From contig CAZCPY010000014.1 of the NCBI GenBank assembly GCA_964499865.1, positions 1 through 36,158 of the forward strand: a DNA stretch of 36,158 nucleotides, read 5' to 3'. Every line of letters starts with the position of its first letter. Position 1 is the stretch's first letter. Source of the DNA: JANOGU01 sp964499865 (lineage in GTDB: Bacteria; Pseudomonadota; Alphaproteobacteria; Rhodobacterales; Rhodobacteraceae). The notes below the pieces were generated by a model, which saw only the letters and a list, made by a program, of their open reading frames with translations, had not been told where the DNA came from and did no database searches. Below are positions 23,771 through 32,085 of the stretch, piece by piece. A program made the translations under genes and the position numbers.

Positions 23771-24279
23771 TTTCCGTGACCGGCGCCGAAACCCCCGCCG
23801 ATCTGGACGCGTTTCGCGGTCTGGTCCGCAGCTTCGTCCGCTGGGCCATGGCAACGATTGCCAAGAGCGACAACCCGGCGGTCTTTGCAGGGCTTGAGGA
23901 CGAGCTGGCCGGGCTGCCCGGGCGCTACGGGCCGCCGCGCGGCGGGATGGTGCTGGCCCGGCTGGACGGCCTGCCGGCGGGCTGCGTCGCCTTCTTCGAC
24001 CGCGGCGAGGACGTGATGGAAATCAAGCGCATGTTCGTCCGACCCGAAGCCCGCGGGCAGCGCATCGGCCAGGCGATGCTGGACCGCCTGCTGTCCGATG
24101 CCCGGGCGATGGGCCACCGGCACGGACTGCTGTGGAGCCATCACAGCATGCACGCCGCGCATGCGGTCTATCGCCGTGCCGGGTTCCGCGAGGTGCCGGT
24201 GTCGGACCGGTTTCCCGGGGCCGTGGACGGGGTGGACATCTGCATGGAAATCGACCTGCGACAGGAGCCCGCGCGATGA
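23767..24279 (+). CDS. GNAT-family N-acetyltransferase embedded in the ABC operon
   Basis: This is a predicted acetyl-CoA-dependent acetyltransferase of 170 residues with unknown substrate. It starts at a GTG overlapping the ATPase stop (GTGA), so it is translationally coupled to the transporter. The GNAT motif A is EIKRMFVRPEARGQRIGQAML, and AVYRRAGFREV is the usual C-terminal motif. It lies between the ATPase and the first permease, which is unusual for a BMP importer operon. A role in modifying the imported compound is possible but unproven. Confidence 0.85.
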   Translation: MISVTGAETPADLDAFRGLVRSFVRWAMATIAKSDNPAVFAGLEDELAGLPGRYGPPRGGMVLARLDGLPAGCVAFFDRGEDVMEIKRMFVRPEARGQRIGQAMLDRLLSDARAMGHRHGLLWSHHSMHAAHAVYRRAGFREVPVSDRFPGAVDGVDICMEIDLRQEPAR

Positions 24280-24371
24280 CCCTGCGCCAGCGGCGACGCT
24301 TCAGTGCGACAGCGGCGCATCCGCCGGGTCAGCGCGCGGCACCTGCGCGCACCCCGGGGAGCGCCTGACCC

Positions 24372-25463
24372 ATGGACCGCATGCCGAAATGGGCCGACGT
24401 GCTGCTGGTGCCCGCGATCAGCCTGGTGCTGGCCTTCCTGATCTCCTCGCTCGTCATCCTCGCCATCGGCGAAAGCCCGACCGAGGCGCTGTGGACCATG
24501 ATCGAGGGGTCGCTTCTGTCGTCCTACGGCTGGGGCTACACGCTCTACTACGCCACCAACTTCATGTTCACCGGGCTGGCGGTGTCGGTCGCCTTCCACG
24601 CCGGGCTGTTCAACATCGGCGGCGAGGGGCAGGCGACGATGGGGGGGCTCGGCACGGCGCTGGTGTGCCTCAGCCTGCCCTGGCCGCACTGGACGCTGGC
24701 GCTGGCCGCCGCGATGGCCGGGGCGGCGGCCTTCGGGGCGGTCTGGGCGGCGATCCCGGCCTGGCTGCAGGCGAAACGCGGCAGCCACATCGTCATCACC
24801 ACGATCATGTTCAACTTCATCGCCGCGGCGGTGCTGAACTACGTCCTGGTGAACCTGCTGCGCCCGACCGGCAGCATGGACCCGGCCAGCGCCTCCTTCC
24901 CGGAAGGTGCGCGCCTGCCGACGCTGTTCGACCTCCTGTCGCCGCTGGGCCTTGGCCTGTTCGACAAGACCCCGGTCAACGTCACCTTCCTGATCGCCTG
25001 CCTGGCCTGCGTGCTGGTCTGGCTGACGATCTGGCGCACGCGGCTGGGCTACCAGATCCGTGCCTTCGGCAAGTCGGAGAAGGCTGCCGTCTACGCGGGC
25101 ATCCGGCCGGTCAGGATCACCATGTACGCGATGATCATGTCCGGCGCGCTGGCGGGGCTGATGAGCATCAACAACGTGATGGGCGAGGCCGAACGGCTGC
25201 TTCTGAACTCGACCGAAGGGGCGGGCTTCATCGGCATCGCGGTGGCGCTGATGGGGCGCAGCCACCCGGCGGGAGTGTTCGTGGCGGCGATCCTGTTCGG
25301 TTTCCTGTATCAGGGCGGCGCGGAACTGGCGCTCTGGACCTCGATCCCGCGCGAACTCATCACGGTGATCCAGGCGCTGGTGATCCTGTTCACCGGCGCG
25401 CTGGACAATCTGGTGCGGCGGCCGGTCGAGGGGCTGTTCCTGCTGGCGCGGAGGGGCCGCTGA
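24372..25463 (+). CDS. ABC importer permease 1 (BPD_transp_2 family)
   Basis: This is the first of two membrane subunits of the BMP-type importer. The 363-residue protein has about eight to ten hydrophobic segments and the family blocks AFHAGLFNIGGEGQATMGG, KRGSHIVITTIMFNFIAA and IRAFGKSEKAAVYAGI. STEGAGFIGIAVALMGR lies near the C-terminus. Its stop overlaps the start of permease 2 by one base (TGATG). The 92-bp gap before it, after the GNAT gene, holds no convincing gene. Confidence 0.93.
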   Translation: MDRMPKWADVLLVPAISLVLAFLISSLVILAIGESPTEALWTMIEGSLLSSYGWGYTLYYATNFMFTGLAVSVAFHAGLFNIGGEGQATMGGLGTALVCLSLPWPHWTLALAAAMAGAAAFGAVWAAIPAWLQAKRGSHIVITTIMFNFIAAAVLNYVLVNLLRPTGSMDPASASFPEGARLPTLFDLLSPLGLGLFDKTPVNVTFLIACLACVLVWLTIWRTRLGYQIRAFGKSEKAAVYAGIRPVRITMYAMIMSGALAGLMSINNVMGEAERLLLNSTEGAGFIGIAVALMGRSHPAGVFVAAILFGFLYQGGAELALWTSIPRELITVIQALVILFTGALDNLVRRPVEGLFLLARRGR

Positions 25464-26434
25464 TGGATTTCGCCACCGTCCTGCAGATCCTCGATTCGAC
25501 CATCCGGCTGGCCACGCCGCTGCTGCTGGCCTGCCTGGCGGGGCTGTATTCCGAGCGCGCGGGCATCTTCGACATCGGGCTCGAGGGCAAGATGCTGGCG
25601 GCGGCGATGCTGTCGGGCGCGGTGGCGGCGACGGCGGGGTCGGTCTGGATCGGCCTTCTGGCGGGGATCGGCGCCTCGATGGCGCTGGCGGGCATCCATG
25701 GGCTGGCCTCGATCACCTTCCGCGGCAACCAGCTGATCTCGGGCGTGGCGATCAACTTCCTGTCGTCGGGGATGACGGTTCTGCTGGCGCAGACCTGGTT
25801 CGGACAGGGCGGCCGCACGCCGCCGATTTCCGCCGAGGACGGCACGCGCTTTGCCGAACTGACGCTGCCCTTCGCCGAGGCGCTGCGCCCGGTGCCGGTG
25901 CTGGGGCCGGTCTATGCCGACCTGATCTCGGGCCATTCGATCCTGGTCTACTTGGCCTTCGCCGCGGTGCCCGCGACCTGGTGGCTGCTCAACCGCACCC
26001 GGTTCGGCCTGCGCCTGCGGGCGGTGGGCGAAAACCCCGCCGCGGTGGATACGGCGGGCGTCTCGGTCACCGGCCTGCGCTTTGCCGCGGTGGGCATCTG
26101 CGGCCTTCTGTGCGGCATCGCCGGGGCCTACCTTGCCACCTCGCTCGGCGCGGGCTTCGGGCGCGACATGACGGCAGGCAAGGGCTTCATCGCGCTGGCC
26201 GCGCTGATCTTCGCCAAATGGCGCCCGATCGCGGCGCTCTGGGCCTGCCTGCTGTTCGGCCTGCTGGAGGCGATCGCGATCCGCTACCAGAACATCGACC
26301 TCGGCGTGATCGTCCTGCCCGTCCAGTTCACCCAGGCGCTGCCCTATATCCTGACCATCGTGATCCTGGCAGGCTTTGTCGGCAAGGCGGTCCCGCCCCG
26401 GGCCGGAGGAGAGCCCTACGTCAAGGAACGCTGA
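25463..26434 (+). CDS. ABC importer permease 2 (BPD_transp_2 family)
   Basis: This second permease subunit of the predicted purine nucleoside/nucleobase importer has 323 residues. It contains LYSERAGIFDIGLEGKMLAAA, the partner of the FNIGGEGQ block of permease 1. Further blocks are FRGNQLISGVAINFLSSG, LRAVGENPAAVDTAGVSV and TAGKGFIALAALIFAKW. About eight to nine membrane segments are visible. It is the last gene of the operon. No strong terminator is seen in the 145 bp before the moaB-like gene. Confidence 0.93.
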   Translation: MDFATVLQILDSTIRLATPLLLACLAGLYSERAGIFDIGLEGKMLAAAMLSGAVAATAGSVWIGLLAGIGASMALAGIHGLASITFRGNQLISGVAINFLSSGMTVLLAQTWFGQGGRTPPISAEDGTRFAELTLPFAEALRPVPVLGPVYADLISGHSILVYLAFAAVPATWWLLNRTRFGLRLRAVGENPAAVDTAGVSVTGLRFAAVGICGLLCGIAGAYLATSLGAGFGRDMTAGKGFIALAALIFAKWRPIAALWACLLFGLLEAIAIRYQNIDLGVIVLPVQFTQALPYILTIVILAGFVGKAVPPRAGGEPYVKER

Positions 26435-26579
26435 GGCCCGGCGGCCGACGTTGATTGCGCGTCCTTGCGACATGCCTTTCGTCCGGCCGGCGCGGCCGTC
26501 TTCGGCGCGCCGGGGACAGGCGCGGAGCCTCGGGCCCGGGTCCGGTTCCCTGCCGGCGCGCCATGCGGTAGACTGGCGC

Positions 26580-27122
26580 ATGGCCCGCATCGACGACACC
26601 CGCCCGTTCCTGCCCCTGCGCATCGCGGTCCTCACGGTCAGCGACACGCGCACGGCCGACGACGACCGCTCCGGCGACACGCTGGTCGAACGCCTGACCG
26701 CGGCGGGCCACGGCCTTGCCGCCCGGGCGCTTTGCCCCGACGACCGCGACACCATCACAGGCCGCCTGCGGGCCTGGATCGCCGACCCGCAGGTCGATGT
26801 CATCCTGACCACCGGCGGCACCGGCCTGACCGGGCGCGACGTCACCGTCGAGGCGCATCGCGACGTCTACGAGAAGGAGATCGAGGCCTTCGGCACGCTC
26901 TTCACCCTGGTCTCGTTCGGCAAGATCGGCACCTCGGCCATCCAGTCGCGCGCCACCGGGGGCGTGGCGGGGGGGACCTACCTTTTCGCCCTGCCGGGAA
27001 GCCCCTCGGCCTGCCGCGATGCCTGGGACGGGATCCTGGGGCCGCAGCTCGACTATCGCCATCGCCCCTGCAACTTTGCCGAAATCCTGCCGCGGCTGGA
27101 CGAACACCTGCGGCGCAAGTGA
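26580..27122 (+). CDS. moaB: molybdenum cofactor biosynthesis protein MoaB/Mog family
   Basis: MoaB/Mog-type proteins adenylylate molybdopterin or otherwise aid molybdenum insertion. The 180-residue protein starts MARIDDTRPFLPLRIAVLTVSDTR. It has the family signatures VSDTRTADDDRSGDTL, DVILTTGGTGLTGRDVTVEA and FALPGSPSACRDAW. I chose the ATG at 26580 because the conserved fold begins about 14 residues later; a longer frame would extend through the end of the permease gene. No ribosome-binding site is obvious. It stands alone, so its cofactor client cannot be read from context. Confidence 0.9.
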   Translation: MARIDDTRPFLPLRIAVLTVSDTRTADDDRSGDTLVERLTAAGHGLAARALCPDDRDTITGRLRAWIADPQVDVILTTGGTGLTGRDVTVEAHRDVYEKEIEAFGTLFTLVSFGKIGTSAIQSRATGGVAGGTYLFALPGSPSACRDAWDGILGPQLDYRHRPCNFAEILPRLDEHLRRK

Positions 27123-27273
27123 CGCCTGCGCCCTGCCGCGGTGCCGCTGTCACACGGGCGATTCATGCGCCGGTCTAGGTGGACCCGGGCGGTCCCTGCC
27201 GCCCGAATCGGGCCGGTCCCTGTCCCCCTCGACTCGCGCTCCCCGGCGCGGGTGCGGCCCGGGCGTCTCGCTC

Positions 27274-27309
27274 CCGGTCCCCCGACGGGGGCACCGGGGG
27301 CGGCTTTTT
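27274..27309 (+). terminator. intrinsic terminator between moaB and the converging genes
   Basis: A stem of CCGGT-CCCCC (27274-27283) and GGGGG-C-ACCGG (27287-27297, one bulged base) with a GAC loop is followed by GGGCGGC and TTTTT at 27305-27309. It lies between moaB and the converging TIGR02186-like gene, whose stop is at 27334. The rest of the 211-bp gap (27123-27333) shows only GC-rich sequence and no gene. Confidence 0.6.
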
Positions 27310-27333
27310 CCGCGGCCCGGACCCGCCGCGCGG

Positions 27334-28086
27334 CTAGAGCCGCAGCCGCGCGAAGACCGCCGCGGCCGCCCAGCCCGCAAACGCCGCCAGCGCCAGCGAC
27401 AGAAGGCCGTAGAGCAGCGGCTGCTGGCGCGACAGGTTGAAGATCCAGCGCTCCAGCCCCTCCTTGCGCACGCCGATCACCTGCTCCTGCGCATCCACCA
27501 CACGGCCGTCGCGGGTCAGGAACATCCGCACGGTGTAGTCGCCCTCGGTCAGGTTGGCGGGCAGTTCCACGTCGGCGCGGAACAGCGTGGCCTCGCGCAG
27601 GTCCACCCCGGCGGGCAACGTGCGGTAGCGGCGGTCGGCCTCGCGCAGGCGGATCAGCGCGTCGCGGAAGGCCGGCGCGTCGGCGGCCTCGCCCGTCGTG
27701 CCCACGGCGCGGATGGCGCGGGGGATGGTGATCCGGTAGCGCAGGTCCTCGGTGTCGGTCAGGATGGTGTCGACGGGGGCGGTGGCGGCGATGGCGTAGA
27801 AGGTGGGGGCCGCGTCCACCGTCACCGACTCGGCGTTCACCCAGATGCCGAAGCGCCGTGCCTTCCTGCGCACCACGACCGGCGTCTGCGGCCCCTCGAC
27901 GGTGATGATCACCTGCAGCGGGCCGCCCTCGGGCGGCGGCGCATCGCGCTTGACGGCGCCGTAGATCATGATCTCGTCGCCGGTGAAGTCTGCGGTGATG
28001 GCGACGCGGTTCTGCGACAGGCCGGCGACGATCTCCTCGGCCCCCGCGGGCAGGGCCAGCGCCAGAAGCAGCGCCAGCACCCTCAC
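27334..28086 (-). CDS. TIGR02186-like membrane-anchored periplasmic protein
   Basis: This is a 250-residue protein of unknown function with an N-terminal signal peptide (about 1-16, ALALPAGAEE). A beta-rich periplasmic part contains GLSQNRVAITADFTGDEIMIYGAV and a pair of TVEGP and RRFGIWVN blocks. A single C-terminal membrane segment (about 224-247) and a basic tail follow. These features match TIGR02186, a family found next to TauE/SafE exporters in alphaproteobacteria. It starts at a GTG overlapping the stop of the TauE gene by four bases (GTGA), so the two are co-translated and probably work together at the inner membrane. Confidence 0.8.
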   Translation of the reverse strand: MRVLALLLALALPAGAEEIVAGLSQNRVAITADFTGDEIMIYGAVKRDAPPPEGGPLQVIITVEGPQTPVVVRRKARRFGIWVNAESVTVDAAPTFYAIAATAPVDTILTDTEDLRYRITIPRAIRAVGTTGEAADAPAFRDALIRLREADRRYRTLPAGVDLREATLFRADVELPANLTEGDYTVRMFLTRDGRVVDAQEQVIGVRKEGLERWIFNLSRQQPLLYGLLSLALAAFAGWAAAAVFARLRL

Positions 28087-29003
28087 GGCAGCACCGCCGG
28101 GGCCAGCGAGTACAGCTCGGCCGGTTGCAGCAGCAGGTCGAGCGCGATCTTGCCCGCCACCGCCACCACCAGAAGCGCCAGGAGCACGCGCAGCTGTTCG
28201 GCCTTGAGCATGACGCCGATGCGGGTGCCGATCTGCGCCCCCACCACGCCGCCGACGATCAAGAGCATCGCCAGCACCATGTCGACGGTCTGGCTGGTCA
28301 CCGCATGCATGACGGTGGTGAAGGCGGTGACGAAGATGATCTGGAACAGCGAGGTGCCGACCACGACCTTGGTCGGCATCCCCAACAGGTAGATCATCGC
28401 CGGCACCATGATGAAGCCGCCGCCCACCCCCATGATCGCGGCCAGAAAGCCCACCACGGCCCCCACCAGCAGCGGCGGGATGACCGAGATGTACAGGCCC
28501 GAGGCGCGGAAGCGCATCTTGAAGGGCAGGCCATGCACCCAGGTATGCACATGCGCGCGGCGCACGGGCGCCCTGCCGCCGCGGGCGCGCAGGATCGAGG
28601 CCAGGCTCTCGCGCAGCATCATCAGGCCGATGGCGCCCAGGAACAGGACGTAGGACAGCTGCACGAAGAGATCGACCTGCCCCAGCGCGCGCATCCAGGA
28701 AAAGACGAAGACCCCGGCGCCCGACCCGACGATCCCCCCCGACAGCAGGACCACCCCCATGGAGAAGTCGACCGCCCGCCGCCGCATCTGCGCCAGCACC
28801 CCCGAGACCGAGGCGGCGACGACCTGGTTGGCCCCGGTCGCCACGGCAACGGCGGGCGGGATGCCCAGGAAGAACAGGAGCGGCGTGATCAGGAACCCGC
28901 CCCCGACGCCGAACATCCCCGACAAAAGGCCCACGGCCCCGCCCAGGCCCAGCAGGACCAGCGCATTCACGGACATCTCGGCGACAGGCAGGTACAGCTG
29001 CAT
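28083..29003 (-). CDS. TauE/SafE-family anion exporter
   Basis: This is an inner-membrane transporter of the TauE/SafE family, whose studied members export sulfite or organosulfonate/organic anions. The 306-residue protein has about eight membrane segments in two homologous halves, each with the glycine-rich signature: GMFGVGGGFLITP (about 29-41) and GVGGGFIMVP (about 192-201). It is the first gene of a two-gene unit with the TIGR02186-like gene. Substrate cannot be read from the sequence. The 150 bp between it and the uracil-DNA glycosylase hold no gene. Confidence 0.9.
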   Translation of the reverse strand: MQLYLPVAEMSVNALVLLGLGGAVGLLSGMFGVGGGFLITPLLFFLGIPPAVAVATGANQVVAASVSGVLAQMRRRAVDFSMGVVLLSGGIVGSGAGVFVFSWMRALGQVDLFVQLSYVLFLGAIGLMMLRESLASILRARGGRAPVRRAHVHTWVHGLPFKMRFRASGLYISVIPPLLVGAVVGFLAAIMGVGGGFIMVPAMIYLLGMPTKVVVGTSLFQIIFVTAFTTVMHAVTSQTVDMVLAMLLIVGGVVGAQIGTRIGVMLKAEQLRVLLALLVVAVAGKIALDLLLQPAELYSLAPAVLP

Positions 29004-29153
29004 CGGTCAGGGCACCGCGGCCCGGGCCACGGTCAGGAAGGGTGGGGGCAGCGCCCTAGCCATGCGCCCCGCAGTCCCCCTTGTCAAACCGCACCGCATC
29101 CGCCGCCCCGAAGCCCCCGGCCGCCATGGCATCGCGGCCACGCTGCCCGCGGA

Positions 29154-29954
29154 TCAGCCCGCAAGGCGGGCCTGGAGCGACAGCAGGTCCGCCCAGGCCT
29201 CGCGCTTGGCGGCCGGGTTGCGCAGCAGGTAGGCGGGGTGGGCCATCGGCAGGCAGGGCTTGCCCGCGCCCTGGGTCCAATGGCCCCTCAGGCGCAAGAT
29301 GCCTTGCGTGCCGAGGATCGCCCTGAGCGGCGTGTTGCCCATCAGCACCACGACCTCGGGGTCGGCCAGCGCGATGTGGCGCAGCACGAAGGGTCGCAGC
29401 ATCGCGATTTCCTCGGGCGAGGGGTCGCGGTTGCCGGGCGGGCGCCAGGGGCTGACGTTGGTGATGTAGAGCGCGCGGGCGGGGTCGGGCGCGCCGCGCG
29501 ACAGGCCGATGGCGGCGAACATGCGGTCCAGAAGCTGGCCCGCGCGGCCGACGAAGGGGCGGCCCTCCTGGTCCTCTTCCCGCCCCGGCGCCTCGCCCAG
29601 CACGAGCACGCGGGCCTGCGGGGTACCGTCGGCGAAGACCGTGCTGCGCGCGCCCTGGCGCAGGTCGCAATGCGGGAAGGCGGCCAGCGCCGCCTTCAGG
29701 TCGTCGAGCGTCGCCGCCGCCGCGGCGGCCGCCGCGGCGGCGGCGACGGGGTCTTGCCGCGGCGTAGCGGGGGCGGGCGCAACCGGTCGGGCGGCGGGCG
29801 GGGCTGCGCGGACCGCGCGCCAGGGCGCATCGTCCGGCAGCGCATAGGCGTTGACGGGGGTTTCGCCCAGCACATCGGTCACGCCCGCGTCCCACTGGAC
29901 GGCAAGCGCCGCCCGTGCGGCCTCGGCGGAAAGTGCGGACGCATCGATTCCCAT
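29154..29954 (-). CDS. uracil-DNA glycosylase, family 4-like
   Basis: This removes uracil from DNA in base-excision repair. The 266-residue protein has motif A, VLGEAPGREEDQEGRPFVGRAG, followed by LLDRMFAAIGL, NVSPWRPPGNRDP and VVLMGNTPLRAILG. Motif B is MAHPAYLLRNPAAKREAW. It carries an N-terminal Pro/Ala-rich extension of about 80 residues that ends in a run of twelve alanines encoded by GCN codons. Only one cysteine (FPHCDLRQ) precedes motif A, and one other is in GKPCLPM. The four-cysteine 4Fe-4S site of thermophilic family 4 enzymes is therefore incomplete, as I believe is common in alphaproteobacteria. Confidence 0.88.
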   Translation of the reverse strand: MGIDASALSAEAARAALAVQWDAGVTDVLGETPVNAYALPDDAPWRAVRAAPPAARPVAPAPATPRQDPVAAAAAAAAAAATLDDLKAALAAFPHCDLRQGARSTVFADGTPQARVLVLGEAPGREEDQEGRPFVGRAGQLLDRMFAAIGLSRGAPDPARALYITNVSPWRPPGNRDPSPEEIAMLRPFVLRHIALADPEVVVLMGNTPLRAILGTQGILRLRGHWTQGAGKPCLPMAHPAYLLRNPAAKREAWADLLSLQARLAG

Positions 29955-30027
29955 GACGCAAGCCTAAGCCGCGACGGCCGCGGGCGGAACCTCCGGTGAC
30001 GCGGCGTAACCAGCCTTGGCGGAGGCC

Positions 30028-30798
30028 TCAGCCGCCCTCCTGCGCCAGCAGGAAGCGGCGGACGTGGGGGGCGACGGCGGGGGTGTCCTCGATCAGGATG
30101 GCGTGGCGCAGGGCGGGCAGGACGACCAGCTCTGCCCCCAGCGCATCCGCGATCCGCGCGTTCAGGCGCGGCGGGCAGCCGCCGTCCATCTCGCCGGTGA
30201 TGACCTGCGCAGGCACCTTCACCTCTGCCAGCCAGGGCGCCATCTCGGTGGCCGCATAGATGTCGAAGACGGTCAGGAAGACCTCGGCCGGCGTCGCCGT
30301 CACCTGCGCCTTGCGCCAGGCGATCACCTCGGGCCGGGCGGCGGCGAAGGCGTCGGTGAACCAGCGCGCGGTCAGGGTGTCGAGCGTCGGCCCGATCCCC
30401 TCGGCCCGCATCCTGGCCACCACCGCGCGCACGCGGGCGCTGTCCTCCGCGGTCCGGAAGGCGGCGGTGGACCACAGGCCCAGCGAGCGCACCCGGTCGG
30501 GCCTGCGGCGGGCATAGGCGGGGCCGATCATGCCGCCCAGCGAATGGCCCGCCACATGCGCAGGGCCAAGGACCAGGCGGTCGTGCAGCGCCTCCAGATC
30601 GTCCACCAGGTCGTCGAGCCCGAAGGGCACGGTCGGCAGCGGGCTGTCGCCATGGCCGCGCAGGTCAAAGGCGACGACGGTGAAGCGGTCCGCGAGCGCC
30701 TCGGTCAGCCGGTCGAAGGCGGTCTTCCGCGCGCCGATGCCGTGGATCAGGATCAGCGGCGGGCCGTTGCCGGTGATCTTGTGCGCGACCTCGATCAC
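30028..30798 (-). CDS. alpha/beta-fold hydrolase
   Basis: This is a serine hydrolase of 256 residues with the full fold: LILIHGIGA oxyanion region (16-24), nucleophile Ser86 in GHSLGG, acid Asp205 in TGEMDGG and base His232 in ALRHAIL. It resembles C-C bond hydrolases and 3-oxoadipate enol-lactonase-like enzymes, but the substrate is unknown. It starts at a GTG overlapping the stop of the tautomerase gene by four bases and is the third gene of the leftward LLM-tautomerase-hydrolase operon. Confidence 0.9.
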   Translation of the reverse strand: MIEVAHKITGNGPPLILIHGIGARKTAFDRLTEALADRFTVVAFDLRGHGDSPLPTVPFGLDDLVDDLEALHDRLVLGPAHVAGHSLGGMIGPAYARRRPDRVRSLGLWSTAAFRTAEDSARVRAVVARMRAEGIGPTLDTLTARWFTDAFAAARPEVIAWRKAQVTATPAEVFLTVFDIYAATEMAPWLAEVKVPAQVITGEMDGGCPPRLNARIADALGAELVVLPALRHAILIEDTPAVAPHVRRFLLAQEGG

Positions 30799-30986
30799 GG
30801 CCTGGGGTCCGACCCCAGGCGGCCGCCGAAGGCCCAGTTCTCGCGCGCGACATCATCCATCACGATCCAGACGGTTTCCGGCGCCACGCCCAGCGCGCCC
30901 ACCATCGCATCGGTCAGCGCGCGGGCCAGTGCGCGTTTCTGGTCGGTCGTGCGGCCTTCGAACATCTCGACGCGGATCATCGGCAT
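30795..30986 (-). CDS. 4-oxalocrotonate tautomerase family protein
   Basis: This small tautomerase has 63 residues and begins MPMIRVEMFEGRTTDQKRAL. After removal of Met the catalytic Pro1 is exposed, and Arg11 in the EGRT motif is conserved. WIVMDDVARENWAFGG is the family C-terminus. Members interconvert enol and keto forms of unsaturated dicarboxylates. CAGGAGAGACCCCC before the ATG is a good ribosome-binding site. Its partners, the LLM oxidoreductase and the hydrolase, suggest a degradative pathway. Confidence 0.92.
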   Translation of the reverse strand: MPMIRVEMFEGRTTDQKRALARALTDAMVGALGVAPETVWIVMDDVARENWAFGGRLGSDPRP

Positions 30987-31000
30987 GGGGGTCTCTCCTG

Positions 31001-32011
31001 TCAGGCGGCGTGCCTGAGGCGGGCCAGATGCGGCATCACCTCGGCGGCAAAGCGGTCCATCATCGCCAGCGTGCGGTCGTTGTCCTGGCCGAAGTTCGAC
31101 GAGGCGATGATCTCGTCGATGCCCAGTTCGGCATAGGCCGACAGCCGGTCGATCATCTCGTCGCGGCGGCAGATCAGCAGGCTTGCGCGCAACTCTTCCC
31201 GCGTCTGCGGGCGGGGCACGGCGCGGGCGATGCCGCGGTCGACCAGGCCGGGGCCGGACCAGAGGTTTTCGAACCGGTCGTAGTAGTGGTGCGCAAGGTC
31301 CAGGATCGCCCCGGCCTCGGCCTGCGTCTCGGCAAGGAACAGGCCGCGCTGCAGCATCAGGCGGTTGGTGCCGGTGGCGCCGCGGCGGAAGGCCGCGACC
31401 TGGCCCGACAGCGTGGCATGGTCGGACGACAGCGGCGTCGTCTGCACATGGTAGCCGGCGCGGGCCGCGGCCTCGATCCCCTCGGGCGCCATCGTCGCCA
31501 CCATCAGCCGCAGGGGATGTTCCGGCCGCGGCATCACGGTGATCGCATCGAAGCGGTAGTAGGGGCTGTTCCAGGCGACCTCTTCCCGCGTCAGCAGCGC
31601 CTGCAGCAGCGCCAGCGCATCCTCGAACCGCGCCTTGACCTCGCCGAAGGGCAGGCCCAGCCGTTCCAGTTCCCAGCGGAACGCGCCGCGGCCCACGCCC
31701 AGCACCAGGCGGCCCTGCGTCAGCGCCTGCGCCTGCACCACCTCGCCCGCGAAGACGCGCATGTCGCGGATCGGCAGCACGGCGATGGCGGTGACGATCT
31801 CCACCCTCCGGGTCCGGGCGGCCAGGTGGACGGCGAACTGCAGCGGCGAGGGGACGAGCAGCAGGTTGATCAGGTGGTGTTCGGGGACCGACACGCCGCG
31901 ATAGCCCAGCCGGTCGGCGGCCTCGGCCTGCGCCGTCATCTCGGCCCAGAGCTGCGTGCCGCCCTTGGCGGGGTCGAGCAGATGGGCATTGAGGAAGTGG
32001 TTCACGTCCAT
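31001..32011 (-). CDS. LLM-class flavin-dependent oxidoreductase
   Basis: This is a luciferase-like (bacterial-luciferase/alkanesulfonate-monooxygenase) flavoprotein of 336 residues with a TIM-barrel fold. The start MDVNHFLNAHLLDPAKGG at 32011 has GAGAGGG before it; a longer upstream frame would run antisense through the TetR gene. Family blocks are GYRGVSVPEHHLIN, VEIVTAIAVLPIRDMRVFAGEV, LGVGRGAFRWELERLGLPF and IDEIIASSNFGQD. It should use FMNH2 and O2 to oxidise an unknown compound. It is first of three genes and is divergent from a TetR regulator 74 bp away. Confidence 0.92.
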   Translation of the reverse strand: MDVNHFLNAHLLDPAKGGTQLWAEMTAQAEAADRLGYRGVSVPEHHLINLLLVPSPLQFAVHLAARTRRVEIVTAIAVLPIRDMRVFAGEVVQAQALTQGRLVLGVGRGAFRWELERLGLPFGEVKARFEDALALLQALLTREEVAWNSPYYRFDAITVMPRPEHPLRLMVATMAPEGIEAAARAGYHVQTTPLSSDHATLSGQVAAFRRGATGTNRLMLQRGLFLAETQAEAGAILDLAHHYYDRFENLWSGPGLVDRGIARAVPRPQTREELRASLLICRRDEMIDRLSAYAELGIDEIIASSNFGQDNDRTLAMMDRFAAEVMPHLARLRHAA

Positions 32012-32020
32012 CGCGCCCTC

Positions 32021-32040
32021 TCTAGGACATATGTTCCAGA
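32021..32040. promoter_or_regulatory. candidate TetR operator in the divergent region
   Basis: TCTAGGACATATGTTCCAGA is a 20-bp palindrome with eight of ten symmetrical pairs and a perfect ACATATGT core. It lies in the 74-bp gap between the LLM operon (start 32011) and the tetR gene (start 32086), only 10 bases before the LLM start. A TTGACA (32049-32054) lies nearby. TetR repressors usually bind such sites to control both the target operon and themselves. Confidence 0.55.
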
Positions 32041-32085
32041 CGGCAGCATTGACAGCCGCGGGCCCGGCCGTCAAGCCCTTGCGGC

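Noticed and set aside
24276..24368. 31-codon frame between the GNAT gene and permease 1
   Set aside because: An ATG overlaps the GNAT stop, but the Arg/Ala/Pro-rich product has no family features and could arise by chance in this GC-rich gap.
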